A stretch of 64,000 nucleotides of DNA from Ecdyonurus torrentis (GCA_949318235.1 OX439132.1:22046912-22110911), one strand, 5' to 3'. Shown: positions 1 through 12,348, counted from the first letter of the stretch. Program-made: numbers and translations. Notes: generated by a model not told the origin, from the sequence alone.

Positions 1-1666
1 TTTCTCATTTACTCATATTTCTCCATAAGGTATAGCGTATTGTTATAATATAATATTTATAATATCGTATACTAAAAGCTTGTTGGCAGGTTTATTTTTA
101 ATAATAAAAAATTCATACAGTTTTGTCTAAATATCAAGCTGTACCTTTGAACTGTATCGTATACTTAACCGCAAGTTTTTAATTATTTTTAACGTGTTTA
201 TATTTCAACTAATTACTGTACTAATAATTTTCATCATCAGTATTATTATATTTAGCAGTTCAATTATATTTTACGTGGTACTTTTATTTAACCACAACAC
301 AATAGTTTGTCTTTACTCTTCAGTATATTCAACAATTAAATAATATAAACCATAAAAAAGGTCATTGTTTATTTTCATACTTTATAGCAGAGTAGTATTT
401 GCACTATAAAATATTAATAAGTATAAAAATATGTGTGTATAAATATTGAAAATATAAAAGTTACAACACAAATACAAAACATTAATATGAAAACATTTTG
501 CAATGACTTTTCATAGTTTTTTATTATAAGAGAATGCATTCACAACATGTTATATGAATAAAGTTTTATAATGGCTATGACTTTGCGTTCTCTCTCTCTC
601 TCTCTCCTCGCACTCGTGTACGTTACAATTTTTTTTTGTATTATAAATAGAACAGAACTTATATGATTAAATTGTCTGCATCCCATTATTGTACCAATCT
701 CAATACCTAATTATATAAAATTATATTATGAATATATATTAAGTTTATATTGCAATATTAATAAATATCAACGTGTTCAATCATTATAATAATTCAATTT
801 GAATAATACAGTAATTAGATTGAGCTATTTACAGAAAACAATTGATATAACAGATATTTCAACCTCGATTTTTTTTAATATAAATTTCTTCATAATAAAA
901 TTAAAAATCTATGATTATATTATAACATTTTTATAGTCTAGATAAAATAAACAATATTCACATGTTCCTGGAAGTTAGAAAATGATAGACGTGTAAAAAA
1001 CAAAGTTTATTCATACAGCTACTGTATTGAAGATCTTAGTACTGCACACTGTATGCAAGGTGGGTATATGAATATAAAACTACGATTACTTCTAATGCAA
1101 ACAGAACAAGCATTGCATTGCAAATGTATCTGACATTAACATACAGTTTGTATATATATAGTGGCAGTTCATGTTTCTATATAGCTATTTGTAAATATAT
1201 ACTTGTGATGGTTGGTGTTGGTATACAACATTCAACTTTCATATAATGCAAGTGCAAGTATACATGATTTTCATACTATATTTTACCATTCAACCACAGT
1301 GCGAGTTTTTATTATAAGAATAATATTGCAAAATATAGCATGAGTTTTTGAAAGGTAAAATATATCATCAAAGTTGTGTGTATAGTACTATAGATATTTA
1401 CTCACTGGAAATTATAACTTAAAGCAACTTTAACAGACAAAGCTTTTAGTAATAACATTTTTAAATGAAACAATTTTGTATAATAGTTGCTATTATATAT
1501 TATGGTACAGTTGGTGCTGAAAACTCAACACATTATGTGGTATAAAAGTGTGAAGTAAATTTTGAACTGTATATGATGTTATTTCTAAATTATATAAATT
1601 AATTAAATTTTATTATTCTTAAAAGTGTACATTTTTTACAAGCATGTCAAGTTTAAAATAGCCCTC

Positions 1667-1717
<51 letters not shown>

Positions 1718-2250
1718 AAAACCAAGGAAAGTGAAATTTTAAGAAATTGCCTTCATTTGTACGTACTTAAGAAAGGAAATTTACTGCACAACGAACATTA
1801 AAATAACAAACAATGTTTTTAATGTACTCATAATTTCATTTTCATTAAAATATTAAACAAAGTTATATCCACCCCATTACTCAGGAGTTTTTAATAATTA
1901 GCTTTGTTAAAATTTTATAAAAAAAAAGATGAAATTATTATTTTATTTACTTGAAATTTTATATTTTGACTTTTTTAACTAATTTTTTAACAAAATGTTA
2001 AACTTTGATAATGAAACTAAAATAATAATATTAATAAAACACTTTTTTTTTGTGAATAAAAGGCATTATTAAAAAACATCTACGTACAGCGTATTAATTG
2101 ATGTTTAATCTCTTCAAAAGTTTATATAAATAACTCATTTTCATTTTAAATTACAGCAACATCAATCATGTAGCCCACGCAGATTCGTGACATATTAGTT
2201 AATTTTATTAAATCCAAATAATCATATAAATAATCATATAATCATATAAA
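1..2250. other. AT-rich non-coding DNA, no gene seen
   Basis: No coding stretch with convincing splice signals is visible on either strand. The only structure is a short CT run near 590-607, the GA microsatellite listed separately, and scattered A/T homopolymers. It is most simply intergenic or intronic sequence. Confidence 0.6.
1669..1713. repeat. (GA)n microsatellite
   Basis: Uninterrupted GA dinucleotide repeat of about 45 bp. It is one of many homopurine/homopyrimidine tracts in the window and sits in plain AT-rich sequence with no gene beside it. Confidence 0.95.
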
Positions 2251-2256
2251 TCAAAT

Positions 2257-2298
2257 AATATATATATACATATATATATATACACACGCACACACATA
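2257..2298. repeat. (TA)n-(CA)n compound microsatellite
   Basis: TA repeat passing into a CA-rich repeat. Just upstream (about 2212-2250) the short unit ATCATATAA is repeated several times, so this is a local slippage hotspot. Confidence 0.85.
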
Positions 2299-2697
2299 CT
2301 GTACATATATAATTTTGTGACATCCATTGCAATAATTCTGCAATGGTTCTGTAATTTGTAATAATCCCAGTAATAATCTGTGAGAGTTGAAACTTGACAG
2401 TGGAGGGGGTAAAAAGAGCGTTATTGTCAAACCCTTATAGGTTTCAAAACTCGCTTTATCTATAAAAATGCTACGTGACCCCTGTGTCAATTTAAAAGCG
2501 CGAGCTACGTGTACTGTACTGTACAACATCAGCACCACTTATTACTTTTGTATCTTTGTAATTTGTAAAGTTTTGTTTTTGCCTAGACTTTAAGAAGTTG
2601 TAAATAGAAATTAAAATATTTCAAGAAAAATATTAATAATTTTCTCTATGTAACTGGAATTATACAAGGTTTTCAAACTTGACGTACTACTGTACCT

Positions 2698-2802
<105 letters not shown>

Positions 2803-3358
2803 ACTCACTACAGTCCCCTTCAATTGAAGAGAAAAGGTTTTAAGTTATGAATATATAATACGAAGCTTTTAAATGAAAAAATATTTATAATTAAATTCGC
2901 AAAACGTAGATATGTTGCCAAATTTTTAGATTTTAAATCAAGAGTAATATGCCATCTCATATTTCTTTCTTATAATCTAAAAATTAAATTTTATGAAACT
3001 TTAAAATAGATGAAATAAAATAAATAATTTTTCCAACAATATAAGTACTCGTTATTAAAATTTTAATGTTGCACATTTAATTTAACTTTGCGTATTTCGA
3101 CGTTGGAAGAAATGCGTTCTGTCATATTTCTGCCCCAAAAAATAAATAATTCGTATACTACAAAAATTATCATAAAAATTTGCATCTTTGCATTTGATAT
3201 TACACTAAAATGTTTTCACATGCATAATTGAGTTATTATAATGTTGGTATTATAATAATGTTAACTCTCGCATACTGTTACCTTTGCTTAGAATTCTGCT
3301 ACTATAAAATACAGTACATTTATTTTAACGCTACTTACGGGTATACAGTATCAAATTT

Positions 3359-3359
<1 letters not shown>

Positions 3360-3400
<41 letters not shown>
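3360..3400. repeat. (CT)n microsatellite
   Basis: Perfect CT tract of about 41 bp. The plus-strand open frame over it is Ser-Leu repeat read-through and not a credible gene. Confidence 0.95.
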
Positions 3401-3405
<5 letters not shown>

Positions 3406-3869
3406 TTATTTTATTCATTTGTTTACTCTTACTTGTTTATCTAAAAATGTAAAATATTTTAAATCTATATAGAATAATGAAATGCAGCTAGAAAAATGTT
3501 TTTAATTATAAACTCTACCTAAAATTTAATATTTAATTACCAAACTTATTCCAAAACTTTTGCACAAGAAGCAATCAGTAAAAAAAGTTAAATATTTTCA
3601 TTTTCCATACACAATGTAATCTTGTCATATTCATATCATATGAGCTTACAAAATGATAATAATAAACTTTTATAAGTTAGAAAATGTTTCGTATTGTGTT
3701 TTTAAAAAATAAACAGAAGTGTTGATGACATGGGTTATAAAGTAGGTTTAACAATATGAAAGCTGTCTTTTGAAACGTTTTTCAATGTGCCCCAATATAT
3801 TCACCCTATAACTCCGTCTCACTAGAAGGGTTTCACAAATATTATATAAGCCGTATTGACTTTATGTTA

Positions 3870-3871
<2 letters not shown>

Positions 3872-3907
<36 letters not shown>
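3872..3907. repeat. (TC)n microsatellite
   Basis: Perfect TC tract of about 36 bp, followed by a short CA run and a second short CT run at about 3924-3935. Confidence 0.95.
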
Positions 3908-3911
<4 letters not shown>

Positions 3912-4147
3912 ACACACACTCCACTCTCTCTCTCTTACTTTCTAGTTTTCAACACGAGTTCACCTCAGTTGATTCTAACATAATGGTTTAATATAGAAAG
4001 TAATATTAAACCAATATTTTTTTTCTTTACCATTCATACTTAAATATATTTCATTCATTTTTATTCGCCCAGAAAATATTTCAAAATGGTAAAACTTGAA
4101 AAGAGTATGTTTAACATCAAGTTGTACATAAATATGCAAACGTTCAC

Positions 4148-4174
<27 letters not shown>
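4148..4174. repeat. Poly-A tract, 27 A
   Basis: Long homopolymer. Similar A or T runs of 16-28 occur at about 11670, 13137, 17361, 19350, 22757, 24070, 31700, 36318, 41602, 41811, 52929, 56772, 61311 and 63080. No retrotransposed gene or target-site duplication is evident beside this one. Confidence 0.9.
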
Positions 4175-4178
<4 letters not shown>

Positions 4179-4295
4179 GCATGTAAAATGTTAGCTTTGC
4201 AAGATTTTTTTCTTTTCAAAATACGTATATATTATGTTTCTTTTAAAATCACATCTAGTGAATAAATGTTGAAGTTATATTTCCAATACAAAGGA

Positions 4296-4298
<3 letters not shown>

Positions 4299-4365
<67 letters not shown>
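4299..4365. repeat. (AT)n-(AC)n compound microsatellite
   Basis: About 56 bp of AT repeat followed by a short AC repeat. This is a common compound arrangement that recurs in the window at 44.1 kb. Confidence 0.95.
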
Positions 4366-4801
4366 ATTTTAAACGTTTGATGGAAGTCTTTGGCAAGTTC
4401 ATTATTTTAAATCACTGAACATATGAACACTTAAATCATATGAATTTGTTATACCTTTGTAGAAATACATAGATTCAGGTAATATTTATTTTATAACAAA
4501 GAAAGTTTTCACTGTAATAATTACTTAAAGGTGATAAGTCTAACTTAATTAACATTTTAAATAAACGCTAAGTAACTATTACCAATATGAAAAAAAAAGT
4601 ACTCCATTCATGAAGTACATTCTTTTAGTTCCTAATAAAAACATCATTAAATTAAAAATATTCTCGTAGTTTTTTTAATTTTTAAAGGGATGACAAAAAG
4701 TTTAACATTATGTGTAGTCAAAGTAATAAATTCAACTTTACTTTATTGCAGTACACAAAAAAGGCACAAATAACAAAGCATTACATAAATCATCTACTTA
4801 C

Positions 4802-4900
4802 CGGTTTCAGTTGTACAGGTGTATACCTAAGTCTATGATGACGTGGTTTTCTTGGGTCATACACAGTAAGAAACTGACCACATTGTTTATTTCCTTCCAT
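4802..4900 (-). CDS. Candidate first coding exon (33 codons), product unrecognised
   Basis: On the minus strand an ATG at 4900-4898 (context cgtgATGG) opens a frame of exactly 33 codons. It ends CTG AAA CCG, directly followed by a consensus donor GTAAGT at 4801-4796, so the exon ends in phase 0. The peptide begins MEGNKQCGQF, contains YDPRKPRHHR and ends YTPVQLKP; it is basic and Arg/Lys/His-rich in the middle, with no signal peptide or membrane segment. The segment is clearly more GC-rich than its surroundings. An in-frame TAA lies six codons upstream of the ATG, so the frame does not extend upstream. The T-rich stretch ending in TAG at about 4925 could be an acceptor for a 5'UTR exon, or the exon may start at a promoter. 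Seen: frame, start and donor. Inferred: that it is expressed. I do not recognise the family. Later exons would lie beyond or near the left edge. Confidence 0.5.
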
Positions 4901-5196
4901 CACGTCACTCTTTTTTTAATTTCTAATAATAAAATTAAAAATTATCAAACTCTACTGATATAGAGTTATAATCAGGGTTGAAATCAGTTTATTTGCCAAA
5001 AACTTACATACCAATAATGCAATATATGTTTTTAAACTGTAACTGTAATGAGTAATATTATATTATTAATTATTAATGTAGTTTTTGACTTTTTATTATA
5101 AAATATTGACACATCTTATTTCACTCTTACAGTTAGTAACAGCTACTATAATTTATAATTAATTATTATTAACTTGCAATTAAGAAAGAAGAAATT

Positions 5197-5549
5197 TTAA
5201 TAAGGAATAGACCAGAAAGAAAATATAATCATTTATATCACAAAACACCTGATGGAACTTACATGAATAACAAATTTTAAATTAGTTTGTCTCAAAACCC
5301 AGCTCCATAACAGTGATCAGAAACTTTCGATTTATGCAACCCGCACAACATTTTTATACTCATTTTTGACCGTTTCTAACGTCAGAAACCGGAATAGTTA
5401 CGCAAAAAGCATATTTTATACAGTTTTTTCACGCTCTCTTCTAAGACCACAATTACATTCTGGTAAAACTTGTCATCATTTTTGTAGATCCCATTTTGTG
5501 TTTAATGATTAAGAAGTACGTGTTGTTTCGTGTAGTCTATGGCTATAAA
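5197..5549 (+). mobile_element. Family A MITE, copy 1 (complete, diverged)
   Basis: Starts with AATAAGGAATAGACCAGA and ends near GTCTATGGCTATAAA, matching the family ends TTAAAGGAATAGACCA and GTCTATGGCTTTAA with a few substitutions. The core contains the family blocks CAGTGATCAGAAA, TATGCAACCCGCACAAC and CATTCTGGTAAAA. It encodes no protein. Orientation is set by the copy at 63.7 kb. Non-autonomous inverted-repeat DNA transposons such as this need a transposase supplied elsewhere. Confidence 0.85.
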
Positions 5550-5937
5550 TCGAAGTAAAATATTATACATACTATTTCCATATGGGTTAAAATACCATAG
5601 ACAACAAATTTAATAGGCGAAAATGTTTTGTATAGCAAACTAATGGTAAAATTTTAATCTGTACAAATCATTTACAAATATTTTCATAATATTTAATCCC
5701 TGACTGATTTGTTTCTATCCAGGTAAGAGGATTATGATGACGTATCTATATTTACGTAACAACATCACTCAGCACTCTACAATAATTAGTTAATTTAATT
5801 AGAGCGTAATACATCAAAGTTAGTTGTCATGTTTACTGACAGGATTTTATCACCAACGATGGATAGGCTCCCTATAAATATATATATTTTTTATGTTTTA
5901 TAGCTCGGGTCAATCCATTGTAATTCATAATAATAAT

Positions 5938-6324
5938 TTGCTGAGCCGGTTCCCGTGAGATCACCAAAGTTCAGCAACTTCGAGCGTGGTCACTACTTGG
6001 ATGGGTTACCGACTGTAAAAAGTCTCGTATACATTGAAGTGCTGAAGCGTAGCTGTACTCACATGATGGCATGACCATGTGCTCCCTTAATTGGGTGCTG
6101 CCATCATGTGCGACCGTTAAAACGGAAATACGATTTTACGTTAACGAGCACTGGTGCGACCTTACACAGATTTGGTATTAGGAGCCCAAAATAGTGTAAG
6201 TGCGGGGTCTACGTTGTGATAAAGAAAGTTGATTTATAACAGTTAAAATGAAAAATTATTTAAAGTAGCATTCAATTGCTAAAAATACAGTAATATGTAT
6301 ACAAAACCCGCATGTGTGTGTGTT

Positions 6325-6354
<30 letters not shown>
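5938..6354 (+). mobile_element. 5S-rRNA-derived SINE with (ACA)n tail
   Basis: The 5' part (about 5950-6014) aligns by eye with 5S ribosomal RNA: a GAGATCACC...AAGTTCAGCAACTTCGAGCG block corresponds to the 5S internal promoter A-box region, and GGTCACTACTTGGATGGG to the C-box region, followed by TTACCG. After that the sequence is not 5S. About 300 bp of unrelated body follow, then a tail of nine or so ACA/CAA units at 6325-6354. A 5S head, an unrelated body and a simple-repeat tail are the layout of SINE3-type elements transcribed by RNA polymerase III. It is too divergent over the 3' half of 5S to be a functional 5S gene. I could not see a clear target-site duplication, so the outer limits are approximate. 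It appears once in the window. Confidence 0.72.
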
Positions 6355-6355
<1 letters not shown>

Positions 6356-6359
6356 ATGA

Positions 6360-7200
6360 TATATTTTTAATATTTGCAAGCAATGCTATGTTTAATATTT
6401 ACTTTAACGTAAAAAAATTGTTCAGTAAAGTTTGATCGGTTTTACAACAAAAAAAGGAGATTTTATTTAATCTTAAAATTTTCTCTCAGTCTGGTTTGGT
6501 CGTTTCTAAAGAACCATATAATTTTATATTTTTTATAACAAAATGAAGTTTTGCTTTCATTGTATTTAAAATTAAGTGTTTAAAAAAAGTTGTTTTTCGT
6601 TACTAATTTAACTCTTCAAAGTTGAAAATAAACGGAAAATTATTGCATTAGAATGTTTATTTTCATTTTGTAAATTTTAATAGAATGTTTATTTTTATTT
6701 TGTAAAAAATACAAAGAAAATACAAAAAAAAAATCATCTCAACTGTTAGAAAACAAATTTGTTGTAAAAAAATTTCAACGCTGATGATAATTTCTTTAAA
6801 AGTTATATCTTCAGTTCTCTACATGATACGAGATGTTTATTTATATCTCTGAGTCAATATAGATGTTAACAAAGTGAATTTTGCTTGTATACAATTAGGT
6901 ACAAGTAAAGTAGAAGCTATATTATACATAACAGTGTGTTTGTTTTACCGTATAACTTTGTTAGATTTTGTTATACTATACACTTTTTGATGAAAAAATA
7001 TAGACTTATACGTAATTCTAAATGAGTTAACATCCGTCTTAATGCATGACTACTGTAAATATATATTGTACATTTAATATATTTTTTTATACTTCAGATG
7101 TCAAAAATATGGAACAAAATTTGTGAGACAAAATAAATTACATTAAATTTACATTAATTAAATTTTTAGAATGCTGTTTCATTTTCTTAGAAATTTGCTT
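6360..7200. other. AT-rich non-coding DNA, nothing recognised
   Basis: No ORF of note, no long repeat and no splice-signal pair that encloses an open frame. Two copies of a short AATGTTTATTTT-like phrase at about 6652 and 6683 form a weak local direct repeat. Confidence 0.55.
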
Positions 7201-7202
7201 TA

Positions 7203-7474
7203 GAGACTTACATTTGCTTTAGGACTGTAGCTCCGTAGCAGTGATCAGAAAATTCCGATTTATGCAACCCGCACATTTTTTTCTTCTAATTTTTGCGTAT
7301 TTCTGACATCAGAAACATGAATAGTCACGCAAATTGCATACTTTACAGTATATATTCACGCTCTCTCGTGGGGCTACATTTAGCATTCTGGTAAAAATTG
7401 TCATCAGTTTTGAGGATCCCATTTTGTGTATTCATTAAAAAGCACATGTTGTTTTATATGGTCTATAGCTTTAA
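7203..7474 (+). mobile_element. Family A MITE, copy 2 (5' truncated)
   Basis: The left terminal repeat is missing or too diverged to see; homology starts around GAGACTTACATTTG. The core (CTGTAGCTCCGTAGCAGTGATCAG in family consensus, TATGCAACCCGCAC) is well kept. The right end reads GTCTATAGCTTTAA, finishing in the expected TTAA. No coding capacity. Confidence 0.85.
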
Positions 7475-9528
7475 ATTTTAGTTAAAATTTCAAAAACAAC
7501 AACAAAGAATGGGTTTATTTAAATTACGGGATAGTTGAGTGACTGTACCATGCAACTTTTTTCTTATACCACAACTTTAATGTGTCTATGTCCGTAATAC
7601 TACATGAAGCACGTTTTGAATTGCAACATGCAAGTTGCCGCTAAATAATTGCTATGTCACATATACTCACATAGACTTTCTTAAGTTTCACATAAAAATA
7701 ACAAAGTACTTAAAACTTTGATGTATTCTACGAAGCATGAATGTCCAGATTTAAAATGTGTCACGTAAGTATTTCCACATAAAATAATAACGATCATATA
7801 TGTACAGTACATACATTTCGAGTTGTTACTCTACAGTATACATGTATGTACTGTATACAGTATGTAATATTATAGTGGTCAAGATGAAAGTAGTTCTTCT
7901 TAAGTATGAGTTCAAAGTAGATAAGATGTATATAGATAATGCAGTTAGGATGAATATATATTTTGTAGGTGTTAGTATACAAATGCATTCATATGTATTC
8001 AAGAAAACAAGTGCTTCAAGATTTGTTAACACGTAATAAAAACGATTGCAGCAATCATTTTAATTGCTGAAATAATTAAAAATATTTCAAAAATATAAAA
8101 TACATTTCAAAATATTTTTCTAATTTTCAAATTAAATTTTTTTTTAAATTTTTCATACCTATTTACGTATATTTAACCACAGTAATGTTATTCTTAAGAA
8201 GAAAATATAATAAGTAAATTATGTATAATGTATAATATGTTTTATCAACATTATTAAACTGTGAAAGCCCACATGAATATATTTCGTAACTTCTTTAAAA
8301 AATATATATGTTTTGCAAATATTACAAATTATCTTAAAAATTATCCTCAATTTTCAGAATTTGCTCTTATTTGTAAGTTAGGCTTTCGTATTTTAAAAAT
8401 ATTGAATTAATTATCATGATGATTAATGCGGTTCCTCCGAGTGAACAGTATAATATTATACCTTTTATTTTTTATTTTTTTTATTTTTTTAATTTCTTAC
8501 TTTTATTCATTCATAATAAATTATGGAATTTAAACTGTTAACTCATAATTTTCATATTTTATCACTAAAAAGAAAACACGTATTTTATTAACAAATACAA
8601 GCTACTCAATGGTAATAGATTTTATTATAATGATTCTTAAATAAAAAATGTATTAATCTATTATTCTTTTTTATTCTTGAGAGAGAAAAAATGCAGACTA
8701 CAAATAACCTTCAAACTTCCTCGTTAGTATGTATGTTATTATTATTATTTTCAAACGATATTTTGTCTATAAAAAAAATGACAAGATGGTTGAAGTTAGA
8801 TTTATGTCCTCGAATTATAATGAAATTTATTACCACGTCTGAGCGACGGTTTAATATACATGAATTTGCGTTCGTACAATAATTCATTATTATAAACTGA
8901 ATTATGAGCTAAGGATAATAAATTCATACTTAAATGTCTTCTTTTTAATATTCACTCTATATGGGCAATTTTTATCTCCATTCAGCAATATCATTTTTCT
9001 TTATTAAATTTTGGAGTATTGAATAACATTTTTTTAAAGTTGAATTGGAAAATTATTAGACAAATTTTGTGTAGCAAAATATATTTTTAGACTCCAAATT
9101 TGAATTTTGACTCATAAAACCTATAATTCATTCACTATATAATAACGATAAAAGAAATCAATACATATTTAATCCATGCTTTGAAGCAATTTTCTATCTT
9201 GCCTTAAATATTTTACTGTACAGTGAATATAAAATTAGAGAGCTCTCAAAATAAGTTTCAATTTTTATTTCCTCCAACATTTTATGTCAATTTTATCTAA
9301 ATTTATTTCATAAATTTGTCTTTAATTTATATTATATCATTTTATTGATCAATATAATCAATAATCATCCCATTCCTGTAGTATTATATAAATATAAGAT
9401 TATACTGTGCGACATAAACATACTTGTTTTCAACCAAATGTTATATTCTTGGTCACGCCTTGTGTTACTTTGCTGTCGAATAGAACAATGTTGTAGTAAG
9501 AATGTATTATTTAGTGTTAAAATGAAAC
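7475..9528. other. AT-rich non-coding DNA with one hairpin
   Basis: Contains the hairpin at 7800-7857. Several overlapping open frames at 7.8-8.0 kb come from that palindrome and from local composition. The short frame at 8691-8882 has no splice sites or biased composition. No gene is supported. Confidence 0.55.
7800..7857. repeat. Inverted repeat / potential cruciform
   Basis: ATGTACAGTACATACAT on the left faces ATGTATGTACTGTAT on the right, a stem of about 15 bp with one mismatch and a loop of about 25 bases. The left arm is itself partly palindromic (GTACAGTAC-like). No function is inferred. Confidence 0.75.
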
Positions 9529-9925
9529 TTAAAGGGATAGTCAACAATGACTTTTTTAATAGTGATCATCGTGATATTAAACCTCCTGAAATCGCAATCT
9601 TAAAATTTTAATTATGAACGCGCTGAGAGAAACCGCCGTTTAGCGACTTAGAACCTACGTCACAGTTACAACTTGCTCTCACGCGCGAGCAGAAGTTACC
9701 CTTATTTTTGCAAATAATAATTTATGCAAAGATAAGAGTAACTCTAGCTCGCGCCAAGCTAGCGTGAGAGCAAGTTATAGCTGTGACTTAGGTTCTAAGT
9801 CGCTAAACGGCTGTTGCTCTCAGCGCGTTAATAATTAAAATTTTAAGATCGCGATTTCGGGAGGTTTAATAACACGATGATCACATAATCACTATTAAAA
9901 AAACCATTGTTGACTATCCCTTTAA
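9529..9925. mobile_element. Foldback MITE B, about 397 bp, nearly full palindrome
   Basis: The two halves are inverted copies of each other over about 190 bp each at roughly 90% identity by eye, separated by only a few bases near 9725. The ends are TTAAAGGGATAGTCAACA and its complement TGTTGACTATCCCTTTAA, so TTAA lies at both outer edges. Arms carry GC-richer blocks such as GTTTAGCGACTTAGAACCTA. No protein is encoded; the plus-strand open frame at 9345-9611 is chance read-through into the element. Its ends resemble family A, which suggests the same kind of transposase could move both. A transcript would fold into a long hairpin. Confidence 0.92.
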
Positions 9926-10712
9926 CTGTACGGCATAATTAAGACAAAAAACACATTTCTATTTCCATGTTATATTACTATATTCAACAGTGTGATATAA
10001 TTGAATTTTATGACATTTTTAATATAAAAACCAATATGTTGCAAATTTTATTAATTTTTCTGTAACATTAATGTAATAGTACATGCACAGGTGAACAACG
10101 ACGGTAAAGTAGCATTCTATATGATTCAGTCATAAAATATAATAATCGCTATGAAAAAATAAAATATTCTACATATAGAAAAAAATTCAAATTACTTTCT
10201 TGTATCAGGTAAATAAAAAAATAAAATTTCAACAATATGCTGCCATGTTAAACTTGTAATTGAATTTTATTGTAAAATTTCAAACACAAAGGTGAATTCT
10301 CACTCGTTATATACTTCCTCATAAATTTCATTCTTGTTGACATTTGTTCTGTTTAATAAAACTTGAGCAAAAGTTAAAATAAAGACATCTCTACGATGAA
10401 GCTTTGAATATATACGTTTTATGTTTGCACCAAGTCAAATTTACGACTCAAATTTAAATTAAATTGCAACCAAGAATGCATGTTGACACAAAAAAACACG
10501 CTTTTGATCTCATGCGTTTTATATTGCGCATGTTCCTACACCATGATTTACATTGAACGTTATTTCTTAGTGAAGTAGCAATATGTCAGTTTCTGTTCTT
10601 AAATTTTGCTTTTTCATTTTTGTTAATTTTAATATTATTGATTTATAAAATCTAAGTTTTGTTTTTGTTATCAACTTTGTCGTAACCTCCCATGATTGAG
10701 ACTTAAAGAGAG

Positions 10713-10764
<52 letters not shown>

Positions 10765-12348
10765 GAATAACGTAGAATACAGTATAGTAACAAACATCAC
10801 TACATATTACATAGATCTTATACGATATTTGACTTTTATGCTATACTATATTTCACGTAAATTGCTTCATGAATTTTATTACGATAAAAATTTCTCATGG
10901 TACAAAAAACAAGGAGAAAATTTCACACATCATTGTGCTTGTACATATCGAATAACAGTACAATAAATATCCATTTAAAATCATTGAAATATATTTTACT
11001 TTTTTTGGCCATATATATAATATATTTTATCACAGTTTTGCATTGTTATATATTTAAGCTTCTATAATGTGAAAAAAATCCTTATTTAATGTGCGGATTA
11101 TTTACCCTACGTTATAAATACTTTCAGGCAACGATTGAAAATCGTTATTCAGATTTTACAATTTTTTCAATTATAGATTATAATTTTGGCAGTAAAATGT
11201 TTTAATATAATTCAATATTGTTATGCAAATGAGTTGTTTTTATGTAGTTTTTTTTCTCCCATACAACAAAAAAAAATCTATACTTTAGTAACTTTGAATT
11301 TATAATTAAATAAAAAAAATATAATAATTGATTTATTATTGAAAGATTATTTTATTTAAAATACTAATTGTTAATTAAAAAATATAGGAGTATTCAACTT
11401 CAAAGCTTGAATTGAAAATATTGAAAATCAATGATAAACAATTTTAATTAGCTTTAATTATAAAATAATATGAGGAGCAAAAGCGACTGGACAAAAGTAC
11501 CCACATAAAAAATGTTATACATATAAAAGCGTGATTACAATAAAATAGTATTTTGATTTATATTCAATTTAATTTCTAGAATACGTTATAAATATTCTCT
11601 TAAATAAAATAAAAGTTTCTCTAACTAAAAGTAGCGTTATACTGTACAATAAAATTCAATTTGTAACTCTTTTTTTTTTTTTTTTTTTTTTTTTTTGTAT
11701 TTTTTAATAGTAAACTACAGCACACTGTATGTATATCTCAGCCAATATTTTGCTGTATTTAACTAAAATTTATATTGTATTTTTTATCATCATAATGATC
11801 TAAGGTAATATTTTTATATAAAGTTTTTGAGTTCTAAAAAGTCAATGACGTCGGAGCAAAAAATTAATGAATAAAATAACAATAAGGTTGCTTAAAATCG
11901 GTCTTATTTATTAGTACAATGGTTAGTATTTTGAATAATATAAGTCTAAATAAGTAAAAAAAAAATTTGAAATATGTTGAAACTAAATAGATATTTGAAA
12001 TATTTGTAACAAGTTTATATGTAAGGTATTTTAATTATCATCATGGTAACAATAAATTGTACTGTTAAAAGTAGCACTACCTCATGAAGTATTTTTTTTA
12101 TGACTTCTATTATGTAAATTTATGTTGTAATATTCTGGTCAAGAACATGTAATATGGCTGAAATAGCCATGTATGTTTCTTAAGTAAAATTATTATTATT
12201 ATTAAATCCATACTTGAGTAGGTATACGATGATGTCTTGAACGTTAAGAAACTGACAGGCTGTAGAATAATCCAATTATAACATTATAGTATTATACATA
12301 CATAAGAAGTATTAGACAAATACGAAGCGTAGTGTACAAAAAAATATG
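9926..12348. other. AT-rich non-coding DNA, no gene seen
   Basis: Holds a GA microsatellite at about 10.7 kb and a T run near 11670-11696. A phrase at about 12130-12205 ending in a TTA/ATT run could be a very old LINE tail, but I cannot support that firmly. Nothing else is recognised. Confidence 0.55.
10690..10761. repeat. (GA)n microsatellite, imperfect start
   Basis: Begins with GAGAAAGAAAGA and becomes a clean GA repeat of about 45 bp. It creates the Ser-Leu run in a minus-strand frame. Confidence 0.93.

Noticed and set aside
1015..1061. Plus-strand 41-base candidate exon between TTCATACAG and GTGGGTAT (TVLKILVLHTVCK)
   Set aside because: No partner exon on the plus strand, and the donor is non-consensus.
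2251..2538. Minus-strand frame of 95 codons, moderately GC-rich (contains FETYKGLTITLFLPPPLSSF)
   Set aside because: It starts at GTG or an internal ATG, runs into a TA/CA microsatellite and has no donor or convincing acceptor; one chance frame of this length is expected in 64 kb.
3082..3129. Possible terminal exon after TTTTTTGGGGCAG on the minus strand (KYDRTHFFQRRNTQS then stop), in phase with the 4.8-kb exon
   Set aside because: Only 15 codons, a second frame is equally open, and good acceptors are common in T-rich DNA. Kept only as a possibility in the 4.8-kb finding.
5705..5732. TTTCTATCCAG directly followed by GTAAGAGG, resembling a recursive splice (ratchet) site on the plus strand
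   Set aside because: Other CAG|GTAA junctions occur by chance in this sequence (for example 10203 and 35761), and no plus-strand gene is supported here.
5950..6020. Functional 5S rRNA gene
   Set aside because: Only the promoter-containing part resembles 5S; the 3' third is unrelated and there is a SINE-like tail.
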